Shown piece after piece: positions 24,156 to 35,095 of a stretch of 64,000 nt of DNA. This stretch comes from Nematopogon swammerdamellus. Its lineage: Eukaryota > Arthropoda > Insecta > Lepidoptera > Adelidae. Where the stretch lies: assembly GCA_946902875.1 (NCBI GenBank), contig OX336345.1, positions 8,959,395-9,023,394 of the forward strand, written 5' to 3'. The stretch's first letter is position 1. Each line of letters opens with the position of its first letter. A program made the position numbers and the translations under genes. Below the pieces are notes generated by a model that did no database searches, was not told the origin of the DNA, and saw only the letters and a list, made by a program, of their open reading frames with translations.

Positions 24156-24609
24156 CTCTGGCAAACTTTTGTACAAACTGTTTACGCATGCAAGTTGCTC
24201 TGTGGATGCCGCACATTTTACTCTGGCAAACTTTTGTACAAAATGTTTGCGCATGCAAGTCGCTCTGTGGATGCTGCACATGGTCCTCTGGCAAACTTTT
24301 GTACAAACTGTTTACGCGTGCAAGTCGCTCTGTGGATGCCGCACATGTTCCTCTGGCAAACTTTTGTACAAAATGTTTGCGCATGCAAGTCGCTCTGTGG
24401 ATGCTGCACATGGTCCTCTGGCAACTTTTGTACAAACTGTTTACGCGTGCAAGTCGCTCTGTGGATGCCGCACATGTTCCTCTGGCAAACTTTTGTACAA
24501 ACTGTTTGCGCATGCAAGTCGCCCTGTGGATGCCGCACATGTAACTCTGGCAAACTTTTGTACAAAATGTTTATGCATGCAATTCGCTGCGTGTAGCGGG
24601 ACCTTAACA
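24156..24609 (+). repeat. 65-bp tandem array, seven units
   Basis: CTCTGGCAAACTTTTGTACA recurs at 24156, 24221, 24286, 24351, 24416 (one base shorter), 24480 and 24545. Odd and even units differ consistently (GATGCCGCACA against GATGCTGCACA), a two-unit higher-order pattern of 130 bp. Reading frames here on both strands are repeat artefacts. Confidence 0.95.
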
Positions 24610-24968
24610 TATGAGTCGACTTATACAAGTTGTGTGCACTTGTAGATTATGTTGACGACGAAGTAAAGCATAAGCAATGTGTGACCATAGCAGCTCTATC
24701 CGATAGAATTCATTGGCTGGGCTACCCCACAGCCCCCACAGGATATAAAAAGCGAGTTTACCCCATGCTATTTTTGTCCTGACTATATTTATTTTAAGCG
24801 AACCTATTCCTTTAACTTTCTTGTATTTCTTGCTTTCTGTACTAGATTTCTATGCATTTCTCATTTACTTTCTGTTCACGTCCTTGAGTTACACAGCTGA
24901 CATATTATTCATCTAACCGTATATTTGCTTGGTATATTTGTAATTCTTTTTATCGCAAGTTTTTTTTT

Positions 24969-25125
24969 TGGTTTCTGTATCCGTACGGGACCATTTTACT
25001 ACGCCTATGCCGGCTGTTCGTCCGCCTGTCTGTCTGTCGGTCTGTCTGTCCTACCTTTGAAGGGCTGTATCTTTTGAACTGTAATAGGTAGACGGGTGAA
25101 ATTTTCACAGAATATGTGTGTAATG
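24969..25125 (+). repeat. Dispersed repeat, GGGTTCCGTA family fragment
   Basis: GTATCCGTACGGGACC, a CTGT-rich run, AGGGCTGTATCTTTTGAACT and GAAATTTTCACAGAATATGT match the copy at 31595. Confidence 0.7.
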
Positions 25126-25259
25126 AGAATGTCGGATTTACTGTTTAATGGGATGACGTCACGGGTGCAGCTGGTTCTTTGAAAACAAACCGAACCACAA
25201 GAAGCTTGCTTTGAAGAAGCTTTACCAGACAAATTAGCTCTTTCCGACATAAATCACCC

Positions 25260-25465
25260 ATAGAACTGGTAATCTTTGGAACGCTCTCCCACATATTTCC
25301 CACCTAGTATTGTCTCGGGTCCTTCAAGAGAGGCGTGAATAGGCATCTGTCAGGCGGCACGGTATTCGCAACCCCCGCGTACGACCGAATATCTATGGGC
25401 GTCGTTAGACACCTTATGGGTGGCTCGGAGACAGATGTCGCGCTTTCTATATAAAAAAAAAAATT
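25260..25465 (+). repeat. 3' tail of LINE family (L2-tail)
   Basis: TGGAACGCTCTCCC, TCTCGGGTCCTTCAAGAGAG, GCGTCGTTAGACACC and an A-run appear in the same order as at 44330-44515. Confidence 0.7.
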
Positions 25466-26544
25466 AAATTAAAGTCATTATGTACAGCTCTGTTCTTCTG
25501 ATTAGGTATGTGATGTGTGTGAGAGTGTGGTGTGTATGTGTGTGTGTTCAATCTGCTAAATTGCTAATAAGTTAGGGCATAATTTGTTACCATGTTCCTG
25601 TTTAGTAAATCATTTAGCTTCGAGCCTCTAGTCGAGAAAATAATATCTATAACGCATAGAGATAAACGTAGGATTTGCTTTTGTGATTATTACGGTGAGG
25701 CCAAGCGAGCGTAATTTTACGTTGCATACTATCAGACAACTCATTTTACGTCGTCGTGTGGCACAAAGCGGACTGATATATCAAACCTATCTATATTTTC
25801 CTATCTATATAAACCTATCTACCGTTTCAGGGTAGGGTTTCGTAACTTCAGGGTTCGAAAGGGGTCCATATTTGAAGACGAAATGCTCTGAAAAGTTTTC
25901 CCAGACTCGGTCATTAAATCCACGTTACGTTAAGTGCACGTTTATTAAATAAAAATAAAATTACTAATTTATGTACTTAACGAATAGAACTGAACTGCAT
26001 GTAGGTAAATTCCAAACACTTAAATTTGAATGACATCAAAAGAAAAATGGGACTGGATTAGGTCATTGCACTCCCTAGACCTATGCAATTTTTCTCCGTA
26101 CTCACTGTCCATCGAGTTTTTATTACAATTTTCAATTTTTGTATGAAAACAAAAAACACGGAATTTCGATTTGAGTGATAAGGATTTTTTTTTCTAATAA
26201 TGAGTATGTACTTTCTATTCCTGAAGTTTCTCAAGCCTATCCTGAAACACCCTGTATAGTACCAGAAATATACAATTGTTAAAATTATTGAATAAAAACT
26301 GTGACAAACTCAAGTGTACCGATGGTACCAAGACTGAAATGAATAAATGAAATGAAACCGAATGGAGCGTAAATTACGCGACACAAAATACGCAACTCTT
26401 CTTACAAAAAAATACGCAATACTTCAACGTAATGTTTTCAAAATCTTTAGTTATGTAAATACATTCTACAACGGGTTACAAATTCAATTACACGCCCGAC
26501 TACAGCATTTTCTACTGACCTTTCTTTGTTTCCTTCATTTTGTA
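25466..26544. other. No recognisable gene
   Basis: A TG-rich stretch lies near 25510-25550. GAAACACCCTGTATAG near 26240 resembles a transposon terminus, but no partner end was found. Confidence 0.35.
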
Positions 26545-26895
26545 TTTAGCAGTCGGGATTTATAAATTTATTTTTAAATCGCAATTTCGAGCTCTTGGCA
26601 ATGATACCCCATTCGATGGGATTTGAAGGAAAACTATTTTCAAAGTTTGACAAGGTGGCGCGTGACCACCAACGAATTAAAAAGTAGAATGTCGTTGGTG
26701 ATGACCGCGATTTTGAAATTTCACATTTTTTTGTAGCCTATAGCACTTCCACAATTATTAAGACGAATCTAACGACACTTCATATGTTAAAATCAAGCAA
26801 AGCGTTTAGGCTACAGCACGCCCCATTAAAATAGACATACATACACTCGAAAAACATTACCCTCCTTTTTGATTCGCGCAGTCGGGTAAAAAGTG
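26545..26895 (+). repeat. Dispersed repeat, CAGTCGGG family
   Basis: Bounded by GCAGTCGGG near 26549 and GCGCAGTCGGGTAAA near 26878, with GATACCCCATTCGATGGG inside. Relatives are at 56005-56380 (+) and 47205-47545 (-). Confidence 0.6.
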
Positions 26896-27223
26896 GCAAA
26901 TCGTCAAAAATGGTATTCAAGGTTACAATGCAAATTTATTCAGATCTATAAGGAAAGCAGAAATCGATTGCTCGTTAAAGAGGATAACATGTTGCCGTCA
27001 TACTCGAAAATATGAACAATAAATTGAGTCTCCAGGGCCTATAAATCAAATATTCCCTTGACACGGTTCTTTGAGGCGTAGCGTATGTACGTGTGGCGCC
27101 GCCGCTGCCTCCGCCGCCGCCGCGGTCCGGGGGACGTGACGCGTGTAGTCTTGATATTCTTGAAATATTTTAACACTTAAAAGGAAATAATTAATAAAAT
27201 GCTGTGAATGTTATATAACAAAC
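26896..27223. other. No gene; short GC-rich block
   Basis: A CCG/CGC-rich patch at 27098-27130 interrupts AT-rich DNA. Confidence 0.4.
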
Positions 27224-27420
27224 GTTTTTTTTATGGAAACTGACACGGTTGGCTACATCGCCTACAACGTCCGTGATGTCAGCACATAACACCGGGTGAA
27301 CTAGGTGCCATGTCAGTGCTTCCCTTCATTTTATGTCGGCTACACTGAACTGGACGGAAAACACGAAATAGCCGTTTCGACCGACGACGTTCATTCAGTG
27401 CGGTGATACCAACAGATATG
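27224..27420 (-). mobile_element. Composite SINE fragment
   Basis: A T-run, then ATGGAAACTGACACGG, and continuing to CAGTGCGGTGATACCAAC. This is the complement of the SINE 3' half. Confidence 0.8.
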
Positions 27421-29429
27421 TTTACATGACGTTTAAGGGTTATGGAATTGTCTCGTTGAAACGAAGGGCTAACTCTTGATATAACTTCTCCACACATTTT
27501 TTTTGAAACTGAAGCATTAAGTATACTTTTTTATGAAATATTTTTTTTTGGGCTTTATTCACTTTATGCATATATCAGACCCTTCCCTAAACAACAAATT
27601 TTAACTAAAACAAATTACATTACACAGTCATACGAATAACACAAAACATCAATACCTCGGCATTCCCAAACAGACAGGATGTAAAAACACACATTAAATT
27701 ACACGCACAAAAAGAAAATTACTAAAACTAAAATAATTAAACCTTTTTTAATCCATTACTATTGGATACATTCTACCTTCTTTGTCTGTAGTCTGTACTA
27801 AAGAATAAATCTGTATAGCTAGTTTCTTCTGACGTGGGCTTTGCGAGAGCTGGTGTGTAACCTCCTAAATTAATTTCTTGTATGCACAGTTGTTGCCTCC
27901 ACCAGCACAAGATATACATTTTCAGGCACCCCACACTCTTTGCTTTTTCGTGAGGAAACCTTCTTTATTAAAAATGCGAACGCCTTTAAGTGGAATATGA
28001 CCAGAGCCCTGCCTAAAAGCAACTGCCAGTGTTCTAGGGTTATACTTGCTCTACGACTTGCTATTTTCAAGTGACCAGGAATTTTGAAAACCGAATCATA
28101 GTTAGCCAATAATGGTAGACGGTGAGCATCCAACTCCTGACTAGAAAACTTTAGCACAAAGGTATTGAACTGACGATATGTTGTTATGTTACTTGCACGA
28201 AGTTAGCTAAATACTCGTATTTGTTGATACTTGGTATACAATATTACACTAAACTTAAATTGAAACTAACTGCTTCCGTTCAATGTGATTTTTCGATTCG
28301 ATGAAGACGCTACACCGCTTATCGAGAACCCCAAACAGAAACGTCTCACGAAGCCGCCCTGGGTGCCTGGTAGCATTTATTGAAGGAATAAAGTGTTGTA
28401 AATACCATAGGAACGGAAACTTGTTAATAATTTATTTCGTTTTAGCTATTTCGAATCGACAACGCGCAGTCAAGTCTTTCTATTTTCTCTCGTATCTCCT
28501 AGTTCACTAAGCATGCCTTAGTAGTAGTAATTTGTATAAGTAGGTATTTGCTTTCGCAAGTTCATTCATTTATATTTTCCAGTTGAAATCACATAGTAAT
28601 CCAGACAATTATTGTTTTTACTTTACCTATACCCATAGAAATAACCTAAAGGCTGTATAAACCTTACAAAATCAGTAATAACAATAAAACTGGCCGCTTA
28701 ACTACGATTAAAAATTAAGCAAGGACTAAAAATACAAATTTCAAAAGTTTGACATCAATATTTGGCATTCTGATTTGACTGGTCGCGTCGAAATTTTTAA
28801 GAAATAATTTTAGGTCCCAAATTTTTATTTGCATGGTAAATTTAAATAGCAGAGTGAATTTCCAACATAGCACAGAAAAAAGACAAGATCATGAACGGGC
28901 CCAAACGTGTCGTAAATCAACTGAAGAAACCGGAACGGTGAGTGAAAGATAAATGTCACGGTCATCTATACTATCTATCTCATCTGACCTAGAGCAACAC
29001 TGTGGAGCTCCTGAAAAATTCTAGTTCCTAATATGCAACATATATCTGAAAACAATAAAGATCATAGTTGGAGATTTAAAGGTCTACCGACTTAATACTT
29101 CATTAGTTTATTTCTGTGGTAAAACCTTATGTATTTGACGTAAGAACTCATGACACTCATTTACTTTGCTCAATGTGTCAATGTGCATTTTCATATTGAA
29201 AAAAGTAAAGAATCTTGTTCTTTTTCCAGTGGCTGCTTGAGTAAGCTGTTCTCCATTTCAAATAATGAAGCTTAACCAATGAACAAGTCGCGGTCGAGGA
29301 TGCTGCCGAGCTTCCACTTGTAGCTTCAACCCACATCTGCGAGATTCAATCAATGCCACCAATCCAACCATGGCTTCATGGGCAAAAAATCATGTCGGCC
29401 TGAAACCCCTCTTGCAATGCAGATGTTTT
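27421..29429. other. Anonymous sequence
   Basis: No family-level match. A short possible coding start with a strong donor site lies at 28891-28937 (see findings). Confidence 0.35.
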
Positions 29430-29535
29430 TATAGGACACTGACAAGGTTGACTGACTACATCACCTACAGCATTCGTGATGTCAGTCCATAATACCTTGG
29501 TGAACTAGAGGCCATATCAGTGTTTCCCTTTGGTC
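29430..29535 (-). mobile_element. Composite SINE fragment
   Basis: GACACTGACAAGGTTGACT, then CATCACCTACAGC and a GTGATGTCAGTCCATAA block, match the SINE tail in reverse. Confidence 0.7.
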
Positions 29536-29589
29536 GTACAGCGATTAGATGTACAACGATACTAACAATGAATCGACCAAAAACGTCAT

Positions 29590-29835
29590 GTTTTTTTTTT
29601 TTTTTATGGAAACTCACACGGTTGGCTATATCACCTACAACATCCGTGATGTCAGCCCATAACACCGAGTGAACTTGGTTCCACGTCAGTGCTTCCCTTC
29701 GGTCGTGCCGGCTACACTGAACTGGACGGAAAACACAAACTATTTACATAGCCGTTTCGACCGACCTTTCATTCAGTGCGGTGGTACCAACCCGGGCGGG
29801 TTAAACCCTACCACCTAGTGATATAAGAAGGGAGT
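29590..29835 (-). mobile_element. Composite SINE, 5'-truncated copy
   Basis: A long T-run, then ATGGAAACTCACACGG, and the full body up to CTACCACCTAGTGATATAAG. The promoter head is absent. Confidence 0.8.
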
Positions 29836-29918
29836 CATATCCCTTAGTCGCCTTTTACGACATACACGGGGAGAGATGCAGTGGGGCTATTATTTTAAAG
29901 TACCGGCCCCACACGGTA
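29836..29918 (+). repeat. Partial family C repeat
   Basis: CCTTAGTCGCCTTTTACGAC and CGGGGAGAGATGCAGTG match 19440-19490. Confidence 0.65.
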
Positions 29919-30037
29919 ACATTACCATGTAACATTGTAAAGGAAGTCATGGGAGACTTCCAAACAACAAACACTATGAATACTGTAGGAAACATTCCCC
30001 AAAACAATATAAATTATCCTGGAGATTCTAGAACAAA

Positions 30038-30083
30038 TGCAAATGTATATGCCGCATTTCCATGAATGCGGCATATACATTTG
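30038..30083. repeat. Palindrome at the 5' edge of the exon
   Basis: GCAAATGTATATGCCGCATT and its exact complement face each other across TCCATG. Outside these arms ACAAATGC / GCATTTGT also match after an 11-base insertion. This suggests an inverted duplication of what may once have been coding sequence. Confidence 0.85.
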
Positions 30084-31252
30084 CTTTCCTCTTGCATTTG
30101 TGGGGCATTGTTGCTGCAAAAGCGAGAGAAATGAGGCTTTTTATTACAGATCCAGTAATGTGTCAGCAGATGATGATGAATATGGAAAACATGGGAAATA
30201 AAGGTCATTCGATGCCTAAGCTAGGAGGCACGGTGATGGTGAATGGTCAAACAGTTGATGAAATACGTCAGCAACGTCAAATGGATGCAAATCGTGGAAA
30301 CCAAAATATGAACATGGGACATTATCAAGGTCAAAACGTGTCTAATGGTCATGAGACAACTTTCCCGACTATTCCTCAACAATCAATTCCTGCGAACAAC
30401 ACACAAGGGCAACCAGGAGCCAAAGAAAATATTCAAGGAAACATCTACACTGGCAATGAAATCGCTAATAATAATATTGGCGGAGGCCATACGTGTTGTA
30501 GACATGGCGGATACAGGGGGATTAAATTCAATCCATTGATCGCTGACGCAGTATCCACTGATAGAGCTATGCAGCAGGTACCTTCGACTGTAGCAGATGT
30601 TAATTCTACCCAGCGTACCAATAAAATTATAAACCAACATCCACAAGGCAATGAAACAAACGGTGTTATACCTTTAAACCAAGTTCTTGGTGGACACAAT
30701 AAACCAAGTTCAAACTTTCAAGCACCTTCGACTATTCCCGATCCAATTTATCCTGCTGACACTAAACAAACCCGGTCTCCAAATCCTGCACCTACAAGCC
30801 AACACTACGAACATAATGCTCTAGGACAACCCATCCAGCTGATCCCATCAGAGAGGTACCATCATCCACCCCTTCCCCTTCCGCAGACTCTCTCGCCTCT
30901 TCCCGTGCCGATAAACCAGATGTATCAAAGTGTAGTGGACCCGATGAGACAGCACTCCGTCAATTCGTCAGTCAGTAAGACCGCAATACCGCCGCGTCGC
31001 AGTACGACACTCATACCAGGACAACATAATGTGAACAGAGGGTCATTTTCGAGTACAGGACATACTGCAAAGGCAGCTGAGCAAGGAGTTTCTCGTTCAG
31101 ACGGACGACTGTACGTGGTACCTCCACAGGATGAGACTCCGAGGCCAATGGAGATGATGTCAAAGGTGGCTGGTGATGCTATTTCTGGTCATCCGGATGT
31201 GACACCGCAAACTAAATTGAAGAACACGCCAGAAGGGATGATTATAAAAGAG
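30062..31252 (+). CDS. Host-like gene, main exon (uncharacterised Asn/Gln/Pro-rich protein)
   Basis: I do not recognise this protein. A 397-codon open frame begins at an ATG inside a palindrome. A more likely exon start is 30150, after the acceptor-like CTTTTTATTACAG, in which case the first 29 residues (which look like a signal peptide by chance or by use) would be intronic. The protein is rich in Asn, Gln, Pro, Met and His, with a CCRHGG patch and a PPLPLPQTLSPLP stretch. It has no enzyme motif and is probably disordered. The frame runs five codons past GAG|GTATTC, a 5' splice site at 31252 in phase 0. It matches the phase of the acceptor at 33065, giving a 1.8-kb intron filled with repeats. 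Upstream, a second Asn-rich frame (from ATG 29949 to a stop at the palindrome) may be an earlier exon; its phase does not fit simply. Confidence 0.6.
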
Positions 31253-31594
31253 GTATTCTTTTAGGTTTCACTGTTTATTTGGCGACAGGAAAAGTAAAGT
31301 GCCTTTTTGTGATTTTGCTACTTTAAATTCGAAATCTAGTATGCCCAATGACGTACATAAAATCTCTTTGAGTATGCCAGCCTATTTCAATGTACTTTAA
31401 AAAAAAATTGGTACCATGACAGTCTATGTACTTCTATTCCAGTATATGTACTTGTATTATCAAACTAGCGAATTTGGTAACATTTATATGTTTGAATATT
31501 TTATGCGCCTTAAGCATTGCAGTCATCTATTTCAAAATTAAATCAGTTCTCTGTTTTCAGTGCTCATTGTTTCAGAGCTTAGATTGTTTTTATT

Positions 31595-31637
31595 AGGGTT
31601 CCGTATGAGGTACGGGACCCTATTACTAAGCCTACGC

Positions 31638-31669
<32 letters not shown>

Positions 31670-32006
31670 CGTCCGTCCGTCCGTCTGTCCGAGGGCTGTA
31701 TCTCTTGAACCGTAATAGGTAGCCCGTTGAAATTTTCACAGAATATGTGTTATGGCCGATATAACAACAAATAATAAAAATAAGAAAAAAGTAAAAAATT
31801 CACGGTGGTTCCCATAGAAGAAACTAAAAAGTGTATGCGCGCGCTCCATCTACCGAACAGAGTATGAAGCATTTTAACTAATCATGAATTTTAACAAATA
31901 TGGAGCATTTCATAAACACGCCATAGATGGCGTGAGTGGCGCTCACCATGACATGGTGATATGGAACCCTCGGTGAGCGAGTTCGACTCGCACTTGGACG
32001 ATTTTT
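31595..32006 (+). repeat. GGGTTCCGTA family, near-complete copy
   Basis: It starts AGGGTTCCGTATGAGGTACG, contains tandem CTGT/CCGT, TTGAAATTTTCACAGAATAT and a CGCCATAGATGGCGTGAGTG palindrome. It ends GGAACCCTCGGTGAGCGAG followed by the hairpin GCGAGTTCGACTCGC. GGGTTCC and GGAACCC form imperfect terminal inversions. Confidence 0.75.
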
Positions 32007-32269
32007 TACGATATGTGAGTGTAAATTGATATTGAAGGAGAATGTCAGTGATTTTCCCCAATCATTACTACTGGCCTCTCAATTGATGTTATACTAGACC
32101 TCTTAGTTCCTAATGTAGCCATTGCTGCTGCTTCTTACATACATACATAACGTCAGTCCTGTTTCTGAGTTGGGTAGGCAGATACAATGGATCTCGACGT
32201 GCTACGCTTCTGACACATCTCTCGTCATGACACGTCTCTTTTGTTTATATTTATGGAACCTCTTATTCA

Positions 32270-32560
32270 ACGCATTGATACCAATCCGGTCGGGTCAAGG
32301 CCTGCCAACATAGTAAGGTTCAAAACTGTAAGTCCCATTCCCTCGCCCCTTACTTAGGAGGTAAGTTTAAATTGTAGCCGACTGGGTTGGTACCACTGTA
32401 CTGAATGTAAGATGGACGCAGACCCGCCTCGGCTGTGCCAGTAATACAATGGAAAGTCTGCGGTATAGCACCTATAACCCTTTGGAGGTGATATTGGCTG
32501 ATCGAAGCATGTGTTTTGGCCCCTCTGAGAAACCCATACCGGATAATGCTCGATTTTTGT
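32270..32560 (+). mobile_element. S2 SINE-like copy
   Basis: CCCCTTACTTAGGAGG, AATTGTAGCCGACTGGGTTG and GGTACCACTGTACTGAATG, with TTTTGGCCCCTCTGAGAAAC near the end. Confidence 0.65.
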
Positions 32561-32604
32561 ATATTTTCTTTAATATATTTTAAACTATGAATTTTATAAA
32601 TATG

Positions 32605-32790
32605 CTAGCTGTGCCCGCGACTTCGTCCGCGTGGACTTATCACGACGCCATCTACCGGGTTCAATTTGTATTTTCAAACCATCCAGGGACCCACTCAAAT
32701 ACACACACAAAATTTCAATCAAATTGGTTCAGCCGTTTAGGCGGAGTTGGGTGACAAACACACGTACAGAAGAATTATAGATTATAAGGA
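32605..32790 (-). mobile_element. Short non-autonomous Helitron
   Basis: Read on the minus strand it starts TCCTTATAATCTATAATTCT after an A. It ends with the hairpin CGCGGACGAAGTCGCGGGC, ACAG and CTAG. Length is 186 bp. The CTAG terminus and hairpin are classic Helitron 3' signals. Confidence 0.75.
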
Positions 32791-33065
32791 TATTTGGATT
32801 CCATATAACGAGACCTTTTCATTGATATGCCACATGATGGACTTGTCATCAAACATTATATTTGTAGGAAATTTCAACTTTTTTCGTCCAGTAGATTCGG
32901 AGAAAATAAGCTGTGACAGACGGACAGACCGACACAAGAGTGTTCCGTTCCGGGTTCCTTTTTTTCCTATTGTACGGATATATATGTACGGAACCCTAAA
33001 AAGTGAGCGAAGTCTAAGAACCCTGTGCTGTATTCTCGTATTTTATGTTTATTGTTTGCTTACAG

Positions 33066-33221
33066 AGTCCGCCGCCTTTGAGCAAAGGTAAGCACAACGG
33101 TTTGCAAGATCGCAACTTCACATCCAGCCCCAATTCGTCTTGGTCTTTTGGAAGTCCTCACCAGAGTTATATTTACCCCTGCGCTTCTTATCCATCACCT
33201 ACGTCTATCATAAGAAGATAG
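33066..33221 (+). CDS. Host-like gene, terminal exon
   Basis: Directly after TTGCTTACAG the frame opens SPPPLSKGKHNGLQD and continues for 51 codons to TAG, with the Ser/Pro/Asn bias of the main exon. It starts in phase 0, as the donor at 31252 demands, so the joined protein would be about 448 residues if the 30062 ATG is used. AATAAA follows 67 bases after the stop. A donor-like AAAGGTAAGC at about 33086 leaves a 21-base micro-exon as an alternative. The function is unknown. Confidence 0.65.
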   Translation, partial: SPPPLSKGKHNGLQDRNFTSSPNSSWSFGSPHQSYIYPCASYPSPTSIIRR

Positions 33222-33287
33222 TTAGTTTTAGCTATGTTGTGTAATGCGTGCGTAATTTTGAATATTTGTGGTACAATTGTTTTCGAT

Positions 33288-33293
33288 AATAAA
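33288..33293 (+). terminator. Poly(A) signal of the two-exon gene
   Basis: AATAAA lies 67 bases after the TAG of the terminal exon in an AT-rich context. Confidence 0.6.
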
Positions 33294-34165
33294 TTACTTC
33301 TTGTTTCGTAGAATTTGGTTTATTTGATTTGAAATGTATTTTTCCCAACTTCCAACGGCCCCGCGAAGTTGGATCCAGTACACGTCCGTCAGAATCCGCT
33401 TTCGTTGAGGGCTCAACTCCGATGCGATTACGTTCATCTCGGTGGTAATCGGTGTACATGTTATGTATGACGAACCCTCCATACCCCTCGCCCCACCCTG
33501 GTGGTACGGCGCGTATTGTTTTGTACGTACGAACGCATAAAAAAATAAAAAAAACATAAAAATTCGAGTTCGAATTGATAAACTCCTGAAAATCAATGTA
33601 TAGAAACACGGACTCTAAATTAACGTGTGGGGCCGGAATTTGATACAAATATATTGTTTTTATAATTTAAAAAATATTAAAGCAAATATACAAAAATTGA
33701 GCATTCCCCCCCCCCCCCCCCCCCTTTATCACCGAAACTACTGTGTCTAAAATTTGGAAAAAAATATAAAATATAGGGCCTCTTATAGTATACAGGAAGG
33801 CCAAAACGAAAATCCTAAGTCTTAAAGTTCTCACTGAAAACCGAATGGTGGGAAACCCTCTTCACGCGAGTTCGACTCGCTTGGCCGCTTTTTTATCTTT
33901 ATTTCTATTTGCACGAGTCTTACTGAATTGAAACTTTTTGAGGATTTTTTTTCTATTTTCGTACGATTATGTACGCGTCGGGCGGGGCTGGGTTGGGTGA
34001 TTTGGCGTTTATTTCATCGCAAAGTGCCTATTTATGTGCATTTTGTTATTTCACATCATTGATTTTAACGGAGCGCGTACATAAATCGTATGATGAATAA
34101 ATTGAGAAAACAGTTTGTGTATTTGTATTATTTGTATTCGTAGGTTTCACACAGATTAGAATCCC
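33294..34165. other. Anonymous sequence with a C homopolymer and a repeat end
   Basis: A run of 19 C lies at 33706-33724. GGGAAACCCTCTTCACGCGA then GTTCGACTCGCTTGGCCGC (33857-33892) is the 3' end of the GGGTTCCGTA family. Confidence 0.55.
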
Positions 34166-34166
34166 A

Positions 34167-34315
34167 CATACCACACGCTGTATCCCGACCATCAGATAAG
34201 CAGAGCAATCGGTGTTGTGCTGCAAGAGCTCTGGTAAATTACAGCACAAAACCGACCACCACGTTTAGCAAAGTATTACGACAAGATAACTATCAAGCAG
34301 CAAGTAAGCCAAATC
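34167..34315 (+). repeat. Family C repeat, partial
   Basis: CACACGCTGTATCCCGACCA through GACCACCACGTTTAGCAAAG to CTATCAAGCAGCAAGTAAG matches 19197-19350. Confidence 0.7.
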
Positions 34316-34340
34316 TATCCTTAAACGAATAAAGGCGAAG

Positions 34341-34894
34341 CAGGCTTTCCACTCCGACCAACTAAACTGACCACAACTAGTTGTGCAGAATGGAACTCGG
34401 TGAAGGCATCTATTCCGATCAAACCAACTAGTTGATCAGATGTTTAATTTGGTAAAATTTTATTCCCAACTGATCAACTGGATAAACGGTACAACGCGGT
34501 TGTACCACCACGGTTCCCGGGTGGGGTTTTTTTAACTTCGCTAGATAGAAAAAAATCATTAACATGCCTCTGAATAAGAAAAATAGTTGATCCGTTTCAA
34601 TTGGTCAGATTGAAACGATGCCACATGTCGCGCTATCGATAAAAAAAAAAGATGTGAACAAATTTAAATTTTATTAATCAAAATCATGACACAATCATAC
34701 AATATAACAATAAAATTAAACTAAAATTAACAAATATGAAAAACTAAACTAAAATAATTTATAAACTAAATTAATTTATAATTTAAATTAATAAAATAGT
34801 CTTATCGGACCAACCAAAAAGTTGTTTCGTTAGGAAAGAAAAATAGTTGATTCGTTTCAATTGGTCAGTTCAGTTGGTCGGAGTGGAAAGCCTG
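34341..34894. mobile_element. TIR element (CAGGCTTTCCACTCCGACCA family)
   Basis: The left end CAGGCTTTCCACTCCGACCA and the right end GGTCGGAGTGGAAAGCCTG are inverted matches of about 30 bases. A LINE-tail scrap (CCACATGTCGCGCTATCG plus an A-run) lies inside. A shorter reverse relative occupies 42727-42969. No target duplication is clear. Confidence 0.65.
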
Positions 34895-35095
34895 TTTTTT
34901 TTAAAGCGCGACATGTGGCCCCGAATCACCCATAGATGTCTAACTACGCCCATGGACATTCGGTCGTATGCGAAGGTTGCGAATTCCATGCCGGCCTGAC
35001 AGGTGCCCATTCACGCCCCTCTTGAAAGACCCGAGACTGTGCTTGGGGGGAAATATATGAGCAGAGAGAGCGTTCCAGAGTTTACCGGTTCTATA
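34895..35095 (-). repeat. LINE family tail (L2-tail)
   Basis: A T-run, GCGCGACATGTGGCCCCGA, CGCCCATGGACATTCGGTCG, GACCCGAGACTGTGCTTGGG and GAGCGTTCCAGAGTTTACC are in the reverse order of the plus copies. Confidence 0.7.

Larger units (their letters stand above)
31253..33065 (+). other. Proposed intron filled with repeats
   Basis: It begins GTATTC and ends TTGCTTACAG. It contains a GGGTTCCGTA element (31595-32006), an S2 SINE-like copy (32270-32560) and a short Helitron (32605-32790). No coding frame shares the exons' composition. Confidence 0.55.

Noticed and set aside
24156..24609. CRISPR array
   Set aside because: Whole 65-bp units repeat; there are no unique spacers and the context is eukaryotic.
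24033..24645. Cys-rich 285- and 158-codon proteins
   Set aside because: They read through a 65-bp tandem array whose length is not a multiple of three.
33706..33724. 19-base C homopolymer as a functional element
   Set aside because: Could be real or a sequencing artefact; nothing around it suggests a role.
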